A stretch of 64,000 nucleotides of DNA. Source: Massilia sp. NR 4-1 (GTDB taxonomy: Bacteria; Pseudomonadota; Gammaproteobacteria; Burkholderiales; Burkholderiaceae_D). The notes under the pieces are model-generated. The model did not search any database, was not told the origin of the DNA, and was given only the letters and a program-made list of their open reading frames with translations. The stretch is from NCBI RefSeq assembly GCF_001191005.1, contig NZ_CP012201.1, positions 6,138,001 to 6,202,000 of the forward strand. Direction: 5' to 3'. Shown piece after piece: positions 7,933-15,157 of the stretch; position 1 is the first letter of the stretch, and every line of letters starts with the position of its first letter. Made by a program: the position numbers and the translations under genes.

Positions 7933-10233
7933 TTAGAACGTGAAGTTGGCGCTGACCTGGCCGGAGCGGCGCGCGCCCAGCACGACGCGGCTGCCGCCGC
8001 TGTTCAGCGATTCGAGGTAGAACTTGTCGAACAGGTTGTACACATTGAGCTGGAGGCTGACGTTCTTGTTCACTTTGTAGCTGAACATGGCGTCGGCCAC
8101 GAAGTAGGACGGGATGCCCTGGGTGCCGGCGATGACCGGGGTCTTCGGATCGACATTGCGCTTCTGCTCGGACGAGTAGCGCATGCCGCCGCCGAAGGTG
8201 AACTGGTCGCCCAGTTTATAAGTGCTCCACAGGGTGGCGGTCAGGTCCGGCGTCCAGCGCGTGGCCACGCCGGCCGCGTTGCCGCCGGTGGTGCCTTCGA
8301 TGATCTTGGAGTTCATGGTGGCGATGCCGGCCGTGATATTCCAGTTCGGCGTGATCTGGCCGACGGCGCCCAGTTCCACGCCTTCCACGCGGCGCTTGCC
8401 GAGCTGGGACCAGGTGTGGCTGACGGCGTCTTCCAGCGTCAGCTCGTTCTTGTTCTCGCTGCGGTAGACGGCGGCGGTCAGGGCCAGTTTCTTCTCCAGC
8501 ACGTCCCACTTGGTGCCGAATTCGGCATTGGTGGTTTTCTGCGGGTCCATATTCGGATTGGCGGTCGAGTTGGCGCTGGACGAGAGCGAGAAGTTGGCGC
8601 TGCCCGGCGGCGTTTGCGAGTTGGCGAAGGACAGGTAGATGCTGCCGTTCTCAGCCGGCTTGTACAGCGCGCCCGCTTTCCAGCTCACCAGCTTGCCCGA
8701 TTTTTCCAGGCGGGAACCGATCACGGTGCCGACCGGGATGGTTTGCGGCGTGGCGACGGCTTGCACCGTGGCGCCCGTGGTTTCGGTGTTGTAGCGCTCG
8801 ACGCGCACGCCGCCATTCAGCTGCCACTGGGCGTTGAGATTGATGGTGTCGAAGGCGTACACGGCGGCGGTGCGGGTGCGGCCCTTGGTGAAGGCGCCAG
8901 TCAGGGCCGGGGCGTAGCCGGGCAGGGCGTCGTCGCGGTTGGGCTGGTACAGATTGGCGTTGCCGGCGGTGCCGAGGCCGCCGCGCACGGGCGCGAACTG
9001 TTCTTCCGACAGCAGTTCGAAGCCGCTGGACAGGGTGTGGCCGATGGCGCCGGTATGGAATTCGCTGACGATATTGGTGGCGTTGCCGAGGATTTCGTTT
9101 TCCTGCAGCACGCTCTGGCGGATGCGCATCACGCTCCAGTCGGCTTGGGCCAGCGGCACGGTCACGTCCTTGCCGTCGACTTTCACGGTCTTGCTGGTGG
9201 TGACCGAGTGCACGCCGGTCAGGATGCGGTCCATCTTGGTCTTGCCGTAGCGCGTGGTGTTGGTCAGCGTGGTTTTGCCGCCCAGTTCGTGCTCGATCTT
9301 GGCCGTGACCATGTCGGCATCGACCTTGGCGAAGTCGCTGGCGTAGCCGTAGAAATTATTGCGGTCCACGCGCGGCGCGGTGCGCAGGCGGTCTTCGGCC
9401 TGGTAATAGCTGGGCACGCCCACGGCCGGGGTGCCGCCGTCCGGCGTATTGTCCTGGCGCACGTGCTGCGAGTACAGGTAGAGGCGGGTGCCGCTGCCCA
9501 GGCCCCAGGCGATCGAAGGGGCCAGCGCATGGCTCTTCTTCTGGATGACCTTGCGGCCCATGACGCCGCCGTCCTGGATCATGGCATTGATGCGGAAGGC
9601 GCCCGAGTCGCCGAAGCGGCGGTTCATATCGACGGTGCCGCGCTTGGTTTCGCCGCTGTCGTAGCCGAGGGTGGCGCTGGTCGCATCTTCGCGCGACGGC
9701 AGCTTGGTCACCAGGTTGACGTAGCCGGAAGCGGCGCCGCGGCCGATGTCGGCGCCGGCCGGGCCTTTCGCCACTTCCACCTGTTCCACATTGAAGGCGT
9801 CGCGCGTGACGGCGCCCAGGTCGCGGATGCCGTCGACGAAGATCGAGCTTTGCGCCGCGAAGCCGCGCATCTGGAAGGTGTCGCCGGCGCTGGTGTTGCC
9901 GTTCTCGCCCAGCTGCAGGGTGATGCCGGGGGTGTTGCGCAGGGCTTCCACGATGGAGGAGGCGCCTTGTTCCTGGATCACGTCCTTCTTGATGACGGTG
10001 ATGGTCTGGGTGGTGTCGAGCAGGGGCTGGGTCAGCTTGGGCGAGGAGACTTTTTCGACCTTGTAAGGCGCTTCGGCATTGGCTTTGGCCTCAACCTTCA
10101 CTTCCGACAAGGTTTTCTCGGTGCTTTGGGCCTGGGCGGCCAGCGGCAGGCCGACGGCGGCCAGGGCAAACAGGGATTGGCTCAGCAGAGGCTGAGCGGC
10201 AAGCGTATGCTTGCGGCTGCGGATATGGGACAA
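7933..10233 (-). CDS. TonB-dependent catecholate-type siderophore receptor
   Basis: A 766-residue outer-membrane receptor. A signal peptide (about residues 1-35, ending LPLAAQAQ) is followed by the plug domain (TLSEVKVEAKA ... TITVIKKDVIQEQGASSIVEALRNTPGI ... FQMRGF ... IFVDGIRD ... VEVAKGPAGADIGRGAASGYVNLVTK) and a beta-barrel ending in VSANFTF with the terminal Phe needed for membrane insertion. The plug resembles Fiu/CirA-like catecholate receptors; the exact ligand cannot be read. The only plausible start is TTG at 10233 with GGAG six bases upstream. A Fur-like box lies upstream at 10316-10334, so iron repression is expected. It is divergent from the flavin electron-transfer operon. Confidence 0.92.
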   Translation of the reverse strand: MSHIRSRKHTLAAQPLLSQSLFALAAVGLPLAAQAQSTEKTLSEVKVEAKANAEAPYKVEKVSSPKLTQPLLDTTQTITVIKKDVIQEQGASSIVEALRNTPGITLQLGENGNTSAGDTFQMRGFAAQSSIFVDGIRDLGAVTRDAFNVEQVEVAKGPAGADIGRGAASGYVNLVTKLPSREDATSATLGYDSGETKRGTVDMNRRFGDSGAFRINAMIQDGGVMGRKVIQKKSHALAPSIAWGLGSGTRLYLYSQHVRQDNTPDGGTPAVGVPSYYQAEDRLRTAPRVDRNNFYGYASDFAKVDADMVTAKIEHELGGKTTLTNTTRYGKTKMDRILTGVHSVTTSKTVKVDGKDVTVPLAQADWSVMRIRQSVLQENEILGNATNIVSEFHTGAIGHTLSSGFELLSEEQFAPVRGGLGTAGNANLYQPNRDDALPGYAPALTGAFTKGRTRTAAVYAFDTINLNAQWQLNGGVRVERYNTETTGATVQAVATPQTIPVGTVIGSRLEKSGKLVSWKAGALYKPAENGSIYLSFANSQTPPGSANFSLSSSANSTANPNMDPQKTTNAEFGTKWDVLEKKLALTAAVYRSENKNELTLEDAVSHTWSQLGKRRVEGVELGAVGQITPNWNITAGIATMNSKIIEGTTGGNAAGVATRWTPDLTATLWSTYKLGDQFTFGGGMRYSSEQKRNVDPKTPVIAGTQGIPSYFVADAMFSYKVNKNVSLQLNVYNLFDKFYLESLNSGGSRVVLGARRSGQVSANFTF

Positions 10234-10315
10234 GGGGTTCTCCAGGTGACGTGGGTGTGGCTGGCGGTGTCCGTCGGCGACTGGAGCTGGCTGGCTGAAT
10301 ATTTTTTTTGGGAGC

Positions 10316-10347
10316 GCAAATGATAATGCTTCTCAGTTGCATTATCA
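10316..10347 (-). promoter_or_regulatory. Fur-box region upstream of the siderophore receptor
   Basis: The 19-mer at 10316-10334 (GCAAATGATAATGCTTCTC) matches the Fur consensus at 14 of 19 positions by eye. The half site TGATAAT (10321-10327) has its inverted partner ATTATCA at 10341-10347, 13 bases away. The site lies about 80-115 bp upstream of the receptor start. Confidence 0.65.
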
Positions 10348-10432
10348 AGGTAACTTTCATGTATCAAGTTACATCTGTTGCGGCAAAAGTATCGTAATGT
10401 AACGGTTGCCCAGGCTACATTGACTCCGCAAA

Positions 10433-10447
10433 TGATAATCATTATCA
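10433..10447 (+). promoter_or_regulatory. Perfect Fur box (7-1-7) upstream of the PepSY operon
   Basis: TGATAATCATTATCA is an exact TGATAAT-N-ATTATCA palindrome, the 7-1-7 core of the Fur consensus. It is 39 bp before the GTG start of the PepSY gene, so the five-gene operon at 10487-14903 should be repressed by iron-loaded Fur. Confidence 0.85.
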
Positions 10448-10486
10448 TTTAGTGTTCGTATCAAATAATTTGAAGGAAAGTGCACA

Positions 10487-11140
10487 GTGAGCGGTCCCAT
10501 GCAAGTCCCCGCGGCAGCCCGTCAAGCCAGCCGCGCCGTCTGGTTGCGGCATCTACACCAGTGGCACTGGATCAGCTCCGCGCTCTGCCTGCTGGGCATG
10601 TTCCTGTTCAGTATTACCGGCATCACGCTGAACCACGCCTCCCAGATCGAAGCCAAGCCCAGCGTTGTGCGCCAGCAGGCCAGCGCGCCGGCGCCACTGC
10701 TGGCCCAGCTCAAGGCCTTTGGCGAAGCGCATGACGGCGAAAAAGCCCCGCTGCCGGAAGCGGCCGAGCGCTGGCTGCGCGATACCTGGTCGCTCAAGGC
10801 GGGCGGGCGCAGCGCCGAATGGTCGGCCGACGAAGTCTATCTGCCGCTGCCCAAGGCGGGCGGCGACGCCTGGGTGCGCATCGGCTTCGAGGACGGCGCG
10901 GCCGAATTCGAAAACACCGACCGCGGCTGGATTTCCTGGCTCAACGATGTGCACAAGGGGCGCAATACCGGCGCCGCCTGGAACTGGTTCATCGACATCT
11001 TTGCCGCCACCTGCCTGGTGTTCTGCATTACCGGTTTGCTGATTTTGAAATTCCACGCCACCAACCGTCCCTTCACCTGGCCCATGGTCGGACTGGGCGT
11101 GCTGATACCATTTGTTATAGCCCTGCTGTTTATTCATTAA
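10487..11140 (+). CDS. PepSY-associated transmembrane protein
   Basis: A 217-residue inner-membrane protein with an N-terminal helix (about residues 28-48, ISSALCLLGMFLFSITGITLNHA), a periplasmic part, and a second hydrophobic region (FIDIFAATCLVFCITGLLIL) followed by a C-terminal helix (PMVGLGVLIPFVIALLFIH). His residues HLHQWHW before helix 1 and WLNDVHKGRNTG before helix 2 are typical of PepSY-TM proteins and could ligate heme. The start is GTG at 10487, with GAAGGAAAG upstream; ATG 10499 is an alternative. It is the first gene of the Fur-controlled operon. PepSY-TM proteins pass electrons across the membrane in siderophore reduction systems; that role here is inferred from the reductase and flavin genes downstream. 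Confidence 0.88.
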   Translation: MSGPMQVPAAARQASRAVWLRHLHQWHWISSALCLLGMFLFSITGITLNHASQIEAKPSVVRQQASAPAPLLAQLKAFGEAHDGEKAPLPEAAERWLRDTWSLKAGGRSAEWSADEVYLPLPKAGGDAWVRIGFEDGAAEFENTDRGWISWLNDVHKGRNTGAAWNWFIDIFAATCLVFCITGLLILKFHATNRPFTWPMVGLGVLIPFVIALLFIH

Positions 11141-11148
11141 GGACCACC

Positions 11149-11664
11149 ATGAAATTACGCTACTCCATCGCGCTCAGTCTTCCCCTGGTCAGCGCCACGG
11201 CCATGGCTGCCGACCTGTCGCTCAAATTTGAAATCCCCCAACTGAACGTGGCGGAGTACCACCGTCCTTACGTCGCCGCCTGGCTGGAAAACGCCGACCA
11301 GAAAGTGGTCGCCAATCTGGCCGTGCTGTACGACACCAAGAAGAAGGACAATGCCGGCACCAAATGGCTCAAGGACATGCGCCAGTGGTGGCGCAAGAGC
11401 GGCCGCGATGTCGCCATGCCGCTGGACGGCGTGAGCGGCGCCACCCGCGCGCCGGGCGAGCACACCCTGAGCTTCCCGGTCGCCCAGGAAGCCATCAACA
11501 AGCTGCCGGCCGGCCAGTACCAGCTGGTGGTGGAGGCGGCGCGCGAAGCCGGCGGCCGCGAGCTGGTGAAAGTGCCAGTGGCCTGGCCGCCGAAATCGGC
11601 GCAGAACTTTGCCGGCAAGGGCAAGGAAGAACTGGGTGCCGTATCCGTGCTGGTCAAACCATAA
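11149..11664 (+). CDS. DUF2271 protein with a flavinylation motif
   Basis: A 171-residue exported protein. Residues 1-20 (MKLRYSIALSLPLVSATAMA) form a signal peptide. The body matches DUF2271. It contains DGVSGATR at residues 93-100; D-x-x-S-G-A-T is the recognition site of ApbE flavin transferases, so Thr99 (codon 11443-11445) is the predicted FMN attachment site. The gene lies between the PepSY protein and DUF4198, two genes before apbE, which supports this reading. It would act as a periplasmic one-flavin electron carrier. The motif is seen directly; the attachment and the redox role are inferred. Confidence 0.88.
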   Translation: MKLRYSIALSLPLVSATAMAADLSLKFEIPQLNVAEYHRPYVAAWLENADQKVVANLAVLYDTKKKDNAGTKWLKDMRQWWRKSGRDVAMPLDGVSGATRAPGEHTLSFPVAQEAINKLPAGQYQLVVEAAREAGGRELVKVPVAWPPKSAQNFAGKGKEELGAVSVLVKP

Positions 11665-11673
11665 GAGGCGCAG

Positions 11674-12492
11674 ATGAAACTGACTAAGACCCTGATCGCG
11701 CTGGCCCTGGCCGGCGCCGCTTTCGGCGCCCAGGCGCATCGCGCCTGGATGGTGCCGTCGTCCTCGCTGGTGGAAGCGAAAGAGCCATGGGTGACGGTGG
11801 ATGCCGCCATCTCCGAAGGCCTGTTCGATATCGACCACGTGCCGCTGAAATTGGACGGCATCTTCGTGCTGGGCCCGGACGGCACCCGCGTGCCGCTGGA
11901 AAACGCCAGCACCGGCCGCCTGCGCTCGACCTTCGACGTGAAGATGGCCAAGCCGGGCACGTACAAGATCGCCCTGGTGTCGCAAAGCGTGATGGCCAGC
12001 TGGAAGGTCAACGGTGAAGTGAAGCGCTGGCGCGGTTCGGAAGAAGCCTTCGCCAAGGAAGTGCCGGCCAATGCCGACGAACTGAAAACCACGCGCACCA
12101 GCGCGCGCCTGGAAACCTTCGTCAGCGCCAATTCGACCGACGAGGCGGTGTTCAAGCCGACCGGCACGGGTCTGGAACTGGTGCCGGTGACGCATCCGAA
12201 CGATATGCGCGCCGGCGAGAAGGCCACCTGGCGCTTCCTGCTGGACGGCAAGCCGGCGGCCAATCTGGGCTTCAGCCTAGTGCCGGGCGGCGTGCGCTAT
12301 CGCGGCACGCTGGGCGAGATCCGCCAGAGCACCGACGCCAAGGGCGAAATCAGCTTCACCATCCCGGCTGCGGGCATGTATATGGTGAGCGCCAGCTGGC
12401 CGGCCGCCGCGCCTGCGGTTGCGGGCCAGGCGCCGCAGATGCCGGCGCGCCGCGTGACCTATACGGCCACGGTGGAAGTGCTGCCGCAGTAA
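11674..12492 (+). CDS. DUF4198 (NikM-like) periplasmic protein
   Basis: A 272-residue exported protein with a signal peptide ending at GAQA (about residue 21) followed at once by HRAWMVPSSS, the N-terminal His pattern of DUF4198 proteins. The rest is beta-rich with an Ig-like C-terminal half (KPAANLGFSLVPGGVRYR ... ARRVTYTATVEVLPQ). Related NikM-type domains bind metal in transport systems. Here it sits 9 bp after the DUF2271 gene and before apbE, so a metal-binding or partner role in the flavin redox chain is likely, but no reaction can be assigned. Confidence 0.85.
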   Translation: MKLTKTLIALALAGAAFGAQAHRAWMVPSSSLVEAKEPWVTVDAAISEGLFDIDHVPLKLDGIFVLGPDGTRVPLENASTGRLRSTFDVKMAKPGTYKIALVSQSVMASWKVNGEVKRWRGSEEAFAKEVPANADELKTTRTSARLETFVSANSTDEAVFKPTGTGLELVPVTHPNDMRAGEKATWRFLLDGKPAANLGFSLVPGGVRYRGTLGEIRQSTDAKGEISFTIPAAGMYMVSASWPAAAPAVAGQAPQMPARRVTYTATVEVLPQ

Positions 12493-12525
12493 GCGGCGCT
12501 GCTTCGCAACACAACAAGAGTAGCG

Positions 12526-13545
12526 ATGCGCCGGGTTCTCCTGCCTCACCATATCTCCCCCGACCCGGCGCCCGCCGCTGGCGTGCTGCGCGAATTCGGC
12601 GGCGCCAGCATGGGCACCAGCTGGTCGGTGCGGCTGGTGGAGCAGGGCGGACCCGCGCCGCTGCAGGAAGGCTTGCAGCGGCAGCTCGACGCGGTGGTGG
12701 CCGAAATGAGCCATTGGGAAGCGGACTCCGACCTGGGCCGCTTCAACCGCGCCGCGGCCGGCAGCTGGCAGGCCTTGCCTGCGGCTTTCTATGAAGTGCT
12801 GTCCTTTGCCATGAACGTGGCGCGCGATTCCGGCGGGGCCTATGATCCCTGCGCCGGCGCGCTGGTCAATCTGTGGGGCTTCGGCCCCGGTTCCCGTTTC
12901 AAGGATGACGATTTCGCGCCGCCCGCCGCCTCGCAGGTGCAGGCCGTGCTGGCGCAGCGCGCCGGCCAGGGCGTGAAACTGGACCAGGCCACGCGCGCCG
13001 CGTGGCAGCCGGGCGGCGTGCAGCTCGACCTGTCGGCCGTGGCCAAGGGCTACGGCGTGGACCGGTTGGCACAGTATCTGGAAGTCCAGGGCATCCGCCA
13101 CTATCTGGTGGAAGTGGGCGGCGAATTGCGCGGCGCCGGCGTCAAGCCGGACGGCCAGCCCTGGTGGGTGGCGCTGGAACAGGTGGGCGCCGAGGTGCAG
13201 GACGCCCTCGGCCTGCCGCAGATTGTCGTTGCCCTGCATGGGCTGGCGATCGCCACCTCGGGCGACTACCGCCGCTTCTTCCAGCAGGGCGGCCAGCGCT
13301 ACTCGCATACGATAGATCCGCGCTGCGGCGCGCCGATAGAAAACAGTCTGGCTTCCGTCAGCGTGGTGCATGCGCACTGCATGGCGGCCGATGCCTGGTC
13401 CACTGCGCTGACGGTGCTGGGCTTGAAGGACGGACTGGCGCTGGCGGAAAGCCGGGGCCTGGCGGTGCGTTTTGTGGCGCGCGAAGGGGAAGGGCTGCGC
13501 GAATATATGAGCAGCCATTTCCGTGCAATGCTGGAAGAAGAATGA
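12526..13545 (+). CDS. apbE: FAD:protein FMN transferase
   Basis: A 339-residue ApbE-family enzyme that moves FMN from FAD onto a Thr of a target protein using Mg2+. Family signatures are GASMGTSWSV near residue 27, SHWEADSDLGRFNRA, GGAYDPCAGALVNLWGFG, the core VQLDLSAVAKGYGVDRLAQYL, VEVGGELRGAG, GDYRRFFQQGGQRYSHTIDPRCGAP and MAADAWSTALTVLG. The likely substrate is the DUF2271 protein encoded two genes upstream. No signal peptide or lipobox is visible at the N terminus, although many ApbE proteins are periplasmic. The gene ends with an ATGA overlap with the reductase gene. Confidence 0.93.
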   Translation: MRRVLLPHHISPDPAPAAGVLREFGGASMGTSWSVRLVEQGGPAPLQEGLQRQLDAVVAEMSHWEADSDLGRFNRAAAGSWQALPAAFYEVLSFAMNVARDSGGAYDPCAGALVNLWGFGPGSRFKDDDFAPPAASQVQAVLAQRAGQGVKLDQATRAAWQPGGVQLDLSAVAKGYGVDRLAQYLEVQGIRHYLVEVGGELRGAGVKPDGQPWWVALEQVGAEVQDALGLPQIVVALHGLAIATSGDYRRFFQQGGQRYSHTIDPRCGAPIENSLASVSVVHAHCMAADAWSTALTVLGLKDGLALAESRGLAVRFVAREGEGLREYMSSHFRAMLEEE

Positions 13546-14903
13546 TCCTTACCAATGATCCCGGCAGGCTGGCATTGACCGCCGCCTGCGTGCTCGGTTA
13601 CGGCCTGGTGTGCCTGCTGCCGTATCTGCGCGTGCGCCGCAAGCGCCAGGCGGCGGCTGCCGCCAAGGCTGCGGCGGCGCGCAACCCCGGCTGGATAGTC
13701 GCCTACGCCAGCCAGACCGGCAATGCCGAAGAGCTGGCGCGGCAGACCGCCGATACGCTGGGCCTGGCCGGCATTGCCGTGCGCCTGGCCGAACTGGGCG
13801 AGCTGACGGCGGCCGAGCTGCAGGGCGCGGAACGCGCGCTGTTCCTGGTCAGCACCTATGGCGAAGGCGACGCGCCCGATGCGGCGGCCGCGTTTGCCGG
13901 CCGTCTGATGGGCGGCGCCGTGCCGCTCAAGCAATTGCACTACGCCGTGCTGGCGCTGGGCGACCGCAGCTACAGCCAGTATTGCGGCTTTGGCCGCGGC
14001 CTCGATCAATGGCTGCAGGAGCAGGGCGCGCAAAGCCTGTTCGAGCGCATCGAAGTGGACCGCAGCGCGCCGGCGGCGCTTGCCGCCTGGCGCCAGCAAC
14101 TGAGCCATCTGGCCGGCACCAGCGACGCGCCCGACTGGAGCGCGCCCGCCTTCGACGGCTGGCTGCTGGCCGAGCGCCGCCTGCTCAATCCTGCCAGCGT
14201 GGGCGCGCCGCTGTACCACATCGAACTGCAGGCGCCGACCGATGCGCCGTTGAACTGGCAGTCGGGCGACCTGGTGCAGATTGCCGCACCGGGCGATCCG
14301 GCGCGTGCGCGCGAATACTCGATCGCCTCGATTCCGCAGGATGGCCGCGTGCACCTGGTGGTGCGCCTGCATCTGCATGCGGACGGCAGCTGCGGCATGG
14401 CTTCCGGCTGGCTGTGCCGCCAGGCCGACATCGGCGACACGGTGCAGATGCGCCTGCGCCAGCACAAGCGCTTCCGCCTGGAGGGCAATGCCGGCCGGCC
14501 GCTGATCCTGATCGGCAACGGCAGCGGCATTGCCGGCCTGCGCGGCCACCTCAAGGCGCGCGCCCTGGCCGGACAAGCGCGCAACTGGCTGCTGTTCGGC
14601 GAACGCAATGCCGAGCATGACGCCATCTACGGTGAAGAACTCGAGGCCTGGCAGCGCGCCGGCCTGCTGCCGCGCCTGAACCTGGCCTACTCGCGCGACG
14701 AACCGCGCAGCTATGTGCAAGACCAGTTAAGCGCCCACGCCGACGAATTGCGCCTATGGGTCGACGATGGTGCCGCCATCTATGTCTGCGGCAGCCTCGA
14801 CGGCATGGCCGCCGGTGTCGACAAGGCGCTCGAAACCATCCTCGGCCGAGCCGCCCTCGACGCCCTGGCTGCCTCCAGCCGCTACCGCCGCGACGTCTAT
14901 TAA
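13542..14903 (+). CDS. Membrane-anchored flavodoxin/FNR-type reductase
   Basis: A 453-residue protein with an N-terminal transmembrane segment (about 9-28), a flavodoxin domain with FMN-binding IVAYASQTGNAEELA, STYGEGDAPD and ALGDRSYSQYCGFG, and a ferredoxin-NADP reductase-like part with REYSIAS (FAD), GSCGMASGWL, LILIGNGSGIAGLRG (NADPH) and VYVCGSLDGMAAGVD-type C terminus ending RDVY. It resembles the reductase half of sulfite reductase flavoproteins and of PepSY-flavodoxin fusions. It would take electrons from NADPH in the cytoplasm and feed the PepSY membrane protein. Its start codon overlaps the apbE stop, and it is the last gene of the iron operon. Confidence 0.88.
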   Translation: MILTNDPGRLALTAACVLGYGLVCLLPYLRVRRKRQAAAAAKAAAARNPGWIVAYASQTGNAEELARQTADTLGLAGIAVRLAELGELTAAELQGAERALFLVSTYGEGDAPDAAAAFAGRLMGGAVPLKQLHYAVLALGDRSYSQYCGFGRGLDQWLQEQGAQSLFERIEVDRSAPAALAAWRQQLSHLAGTSDAPDWSAPAFDGWLLAERRLLNPASVGAPLYHIELQAPTDAPLNWQSGDLVQIAAPGDPARAREYSIASIPQDGRVHLVVRLHLHADGSCGMASGWLCRQADIGDTVQMRLRQHKRFRLEGNAGRPLILIGNGSGIAGLRGHLKARALAGQARNWLLFGERNAEHDAIYGEELEAWQRAGLLPRLNLAYSRDEPRSYVQDQLSAHADELRLWVDDGAAIYVCGSLDGMAAGVDKALETILGRAALDALAASSRYRRDVY

Positions 14904-14917
14904 GCACTAAGCGAACA

Positions 14918-14972
14918 GCCGAGCCCGTGTCCGATTTCGGGGCCAGACCCCAAAATCGGACACGGGCTCGGC
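14918..14972. repeat. Interspersed hairpin repeat, copy 1 (CCCC core)
   Basis: A near-perfect 55-bp palindrome beginning GCCGAGCCCGTGTCCGATTT and ending with its complement, with centre GGGG-ccaga-CCCC. It lies 14 bp after the reductase stop codon and probably also acts as its terminator. The outer arm GAGCCCGTGTCC is shared with four other copies in the window. Confidence 0.85.
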
Positions 14973-15014
14973 CTTGTTGCCTGACTCAGGAATACATGAC
15001 AGCTGTGCCGATAT

Positions 15015-15068
15015 GGCTGAGCCCGTGTCCACCTTGGTGCCAGGCACCGATAGGACACGAGCCCGGCT
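15015..15068. repeat. Interspersed hairpin repeat, copy 2 (GGTGCC core)
   Basis: Outer arms GGCTGAGCCCGTGTCC (15015-15030) and GGACACGAGCCCGGCT (15053-15068) surround the inner palindrome GGTGCCAGGCACC. The outer arm is the same family as copy 1, but the core is different. Confidence 0.75.
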
Positions 15069-15097
15069 GTATTCGCATACCGCAAAATTATCAGCAA

Positions 15098-15152
15098 GGC
15101 TGAGTCCGTGTCCAATCGGTGCCTGGCACCAGGGTGGACACGAACTGGGCTT
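15098..15152. repeat. Interspersed hairpin repeat, copy 3, inverted
   Basis: Outer arms GGCTGAGTCCGTGTCC (15098-15113) and GGACACGAACTGGGCTT (15136-15152) surround GGTGCCTGGCACC. The asymmetric parts show it is in opposite orientation to copy 2. It ends 5 bp from the stop codon of the convergent DUF2325 gene. Confidence 0.75.
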
Positions 15153-15157
15153 TAGGC

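Noticed and set aside
8416..10323. A 635-codon plus-strand frame opposite the siderophore receptor
   Set aside because: The receptor has signal peptide, plug and terminal Phe; the opposite frame has no motif and no ribosome site and is a codon-bias shadow.
14918..15152. CRISPR-like array because of three repeats in 235 bp
   Set aside because: The units are long palindromes with different cores and one is inverted; spacing is uneven and no cas gene is near.
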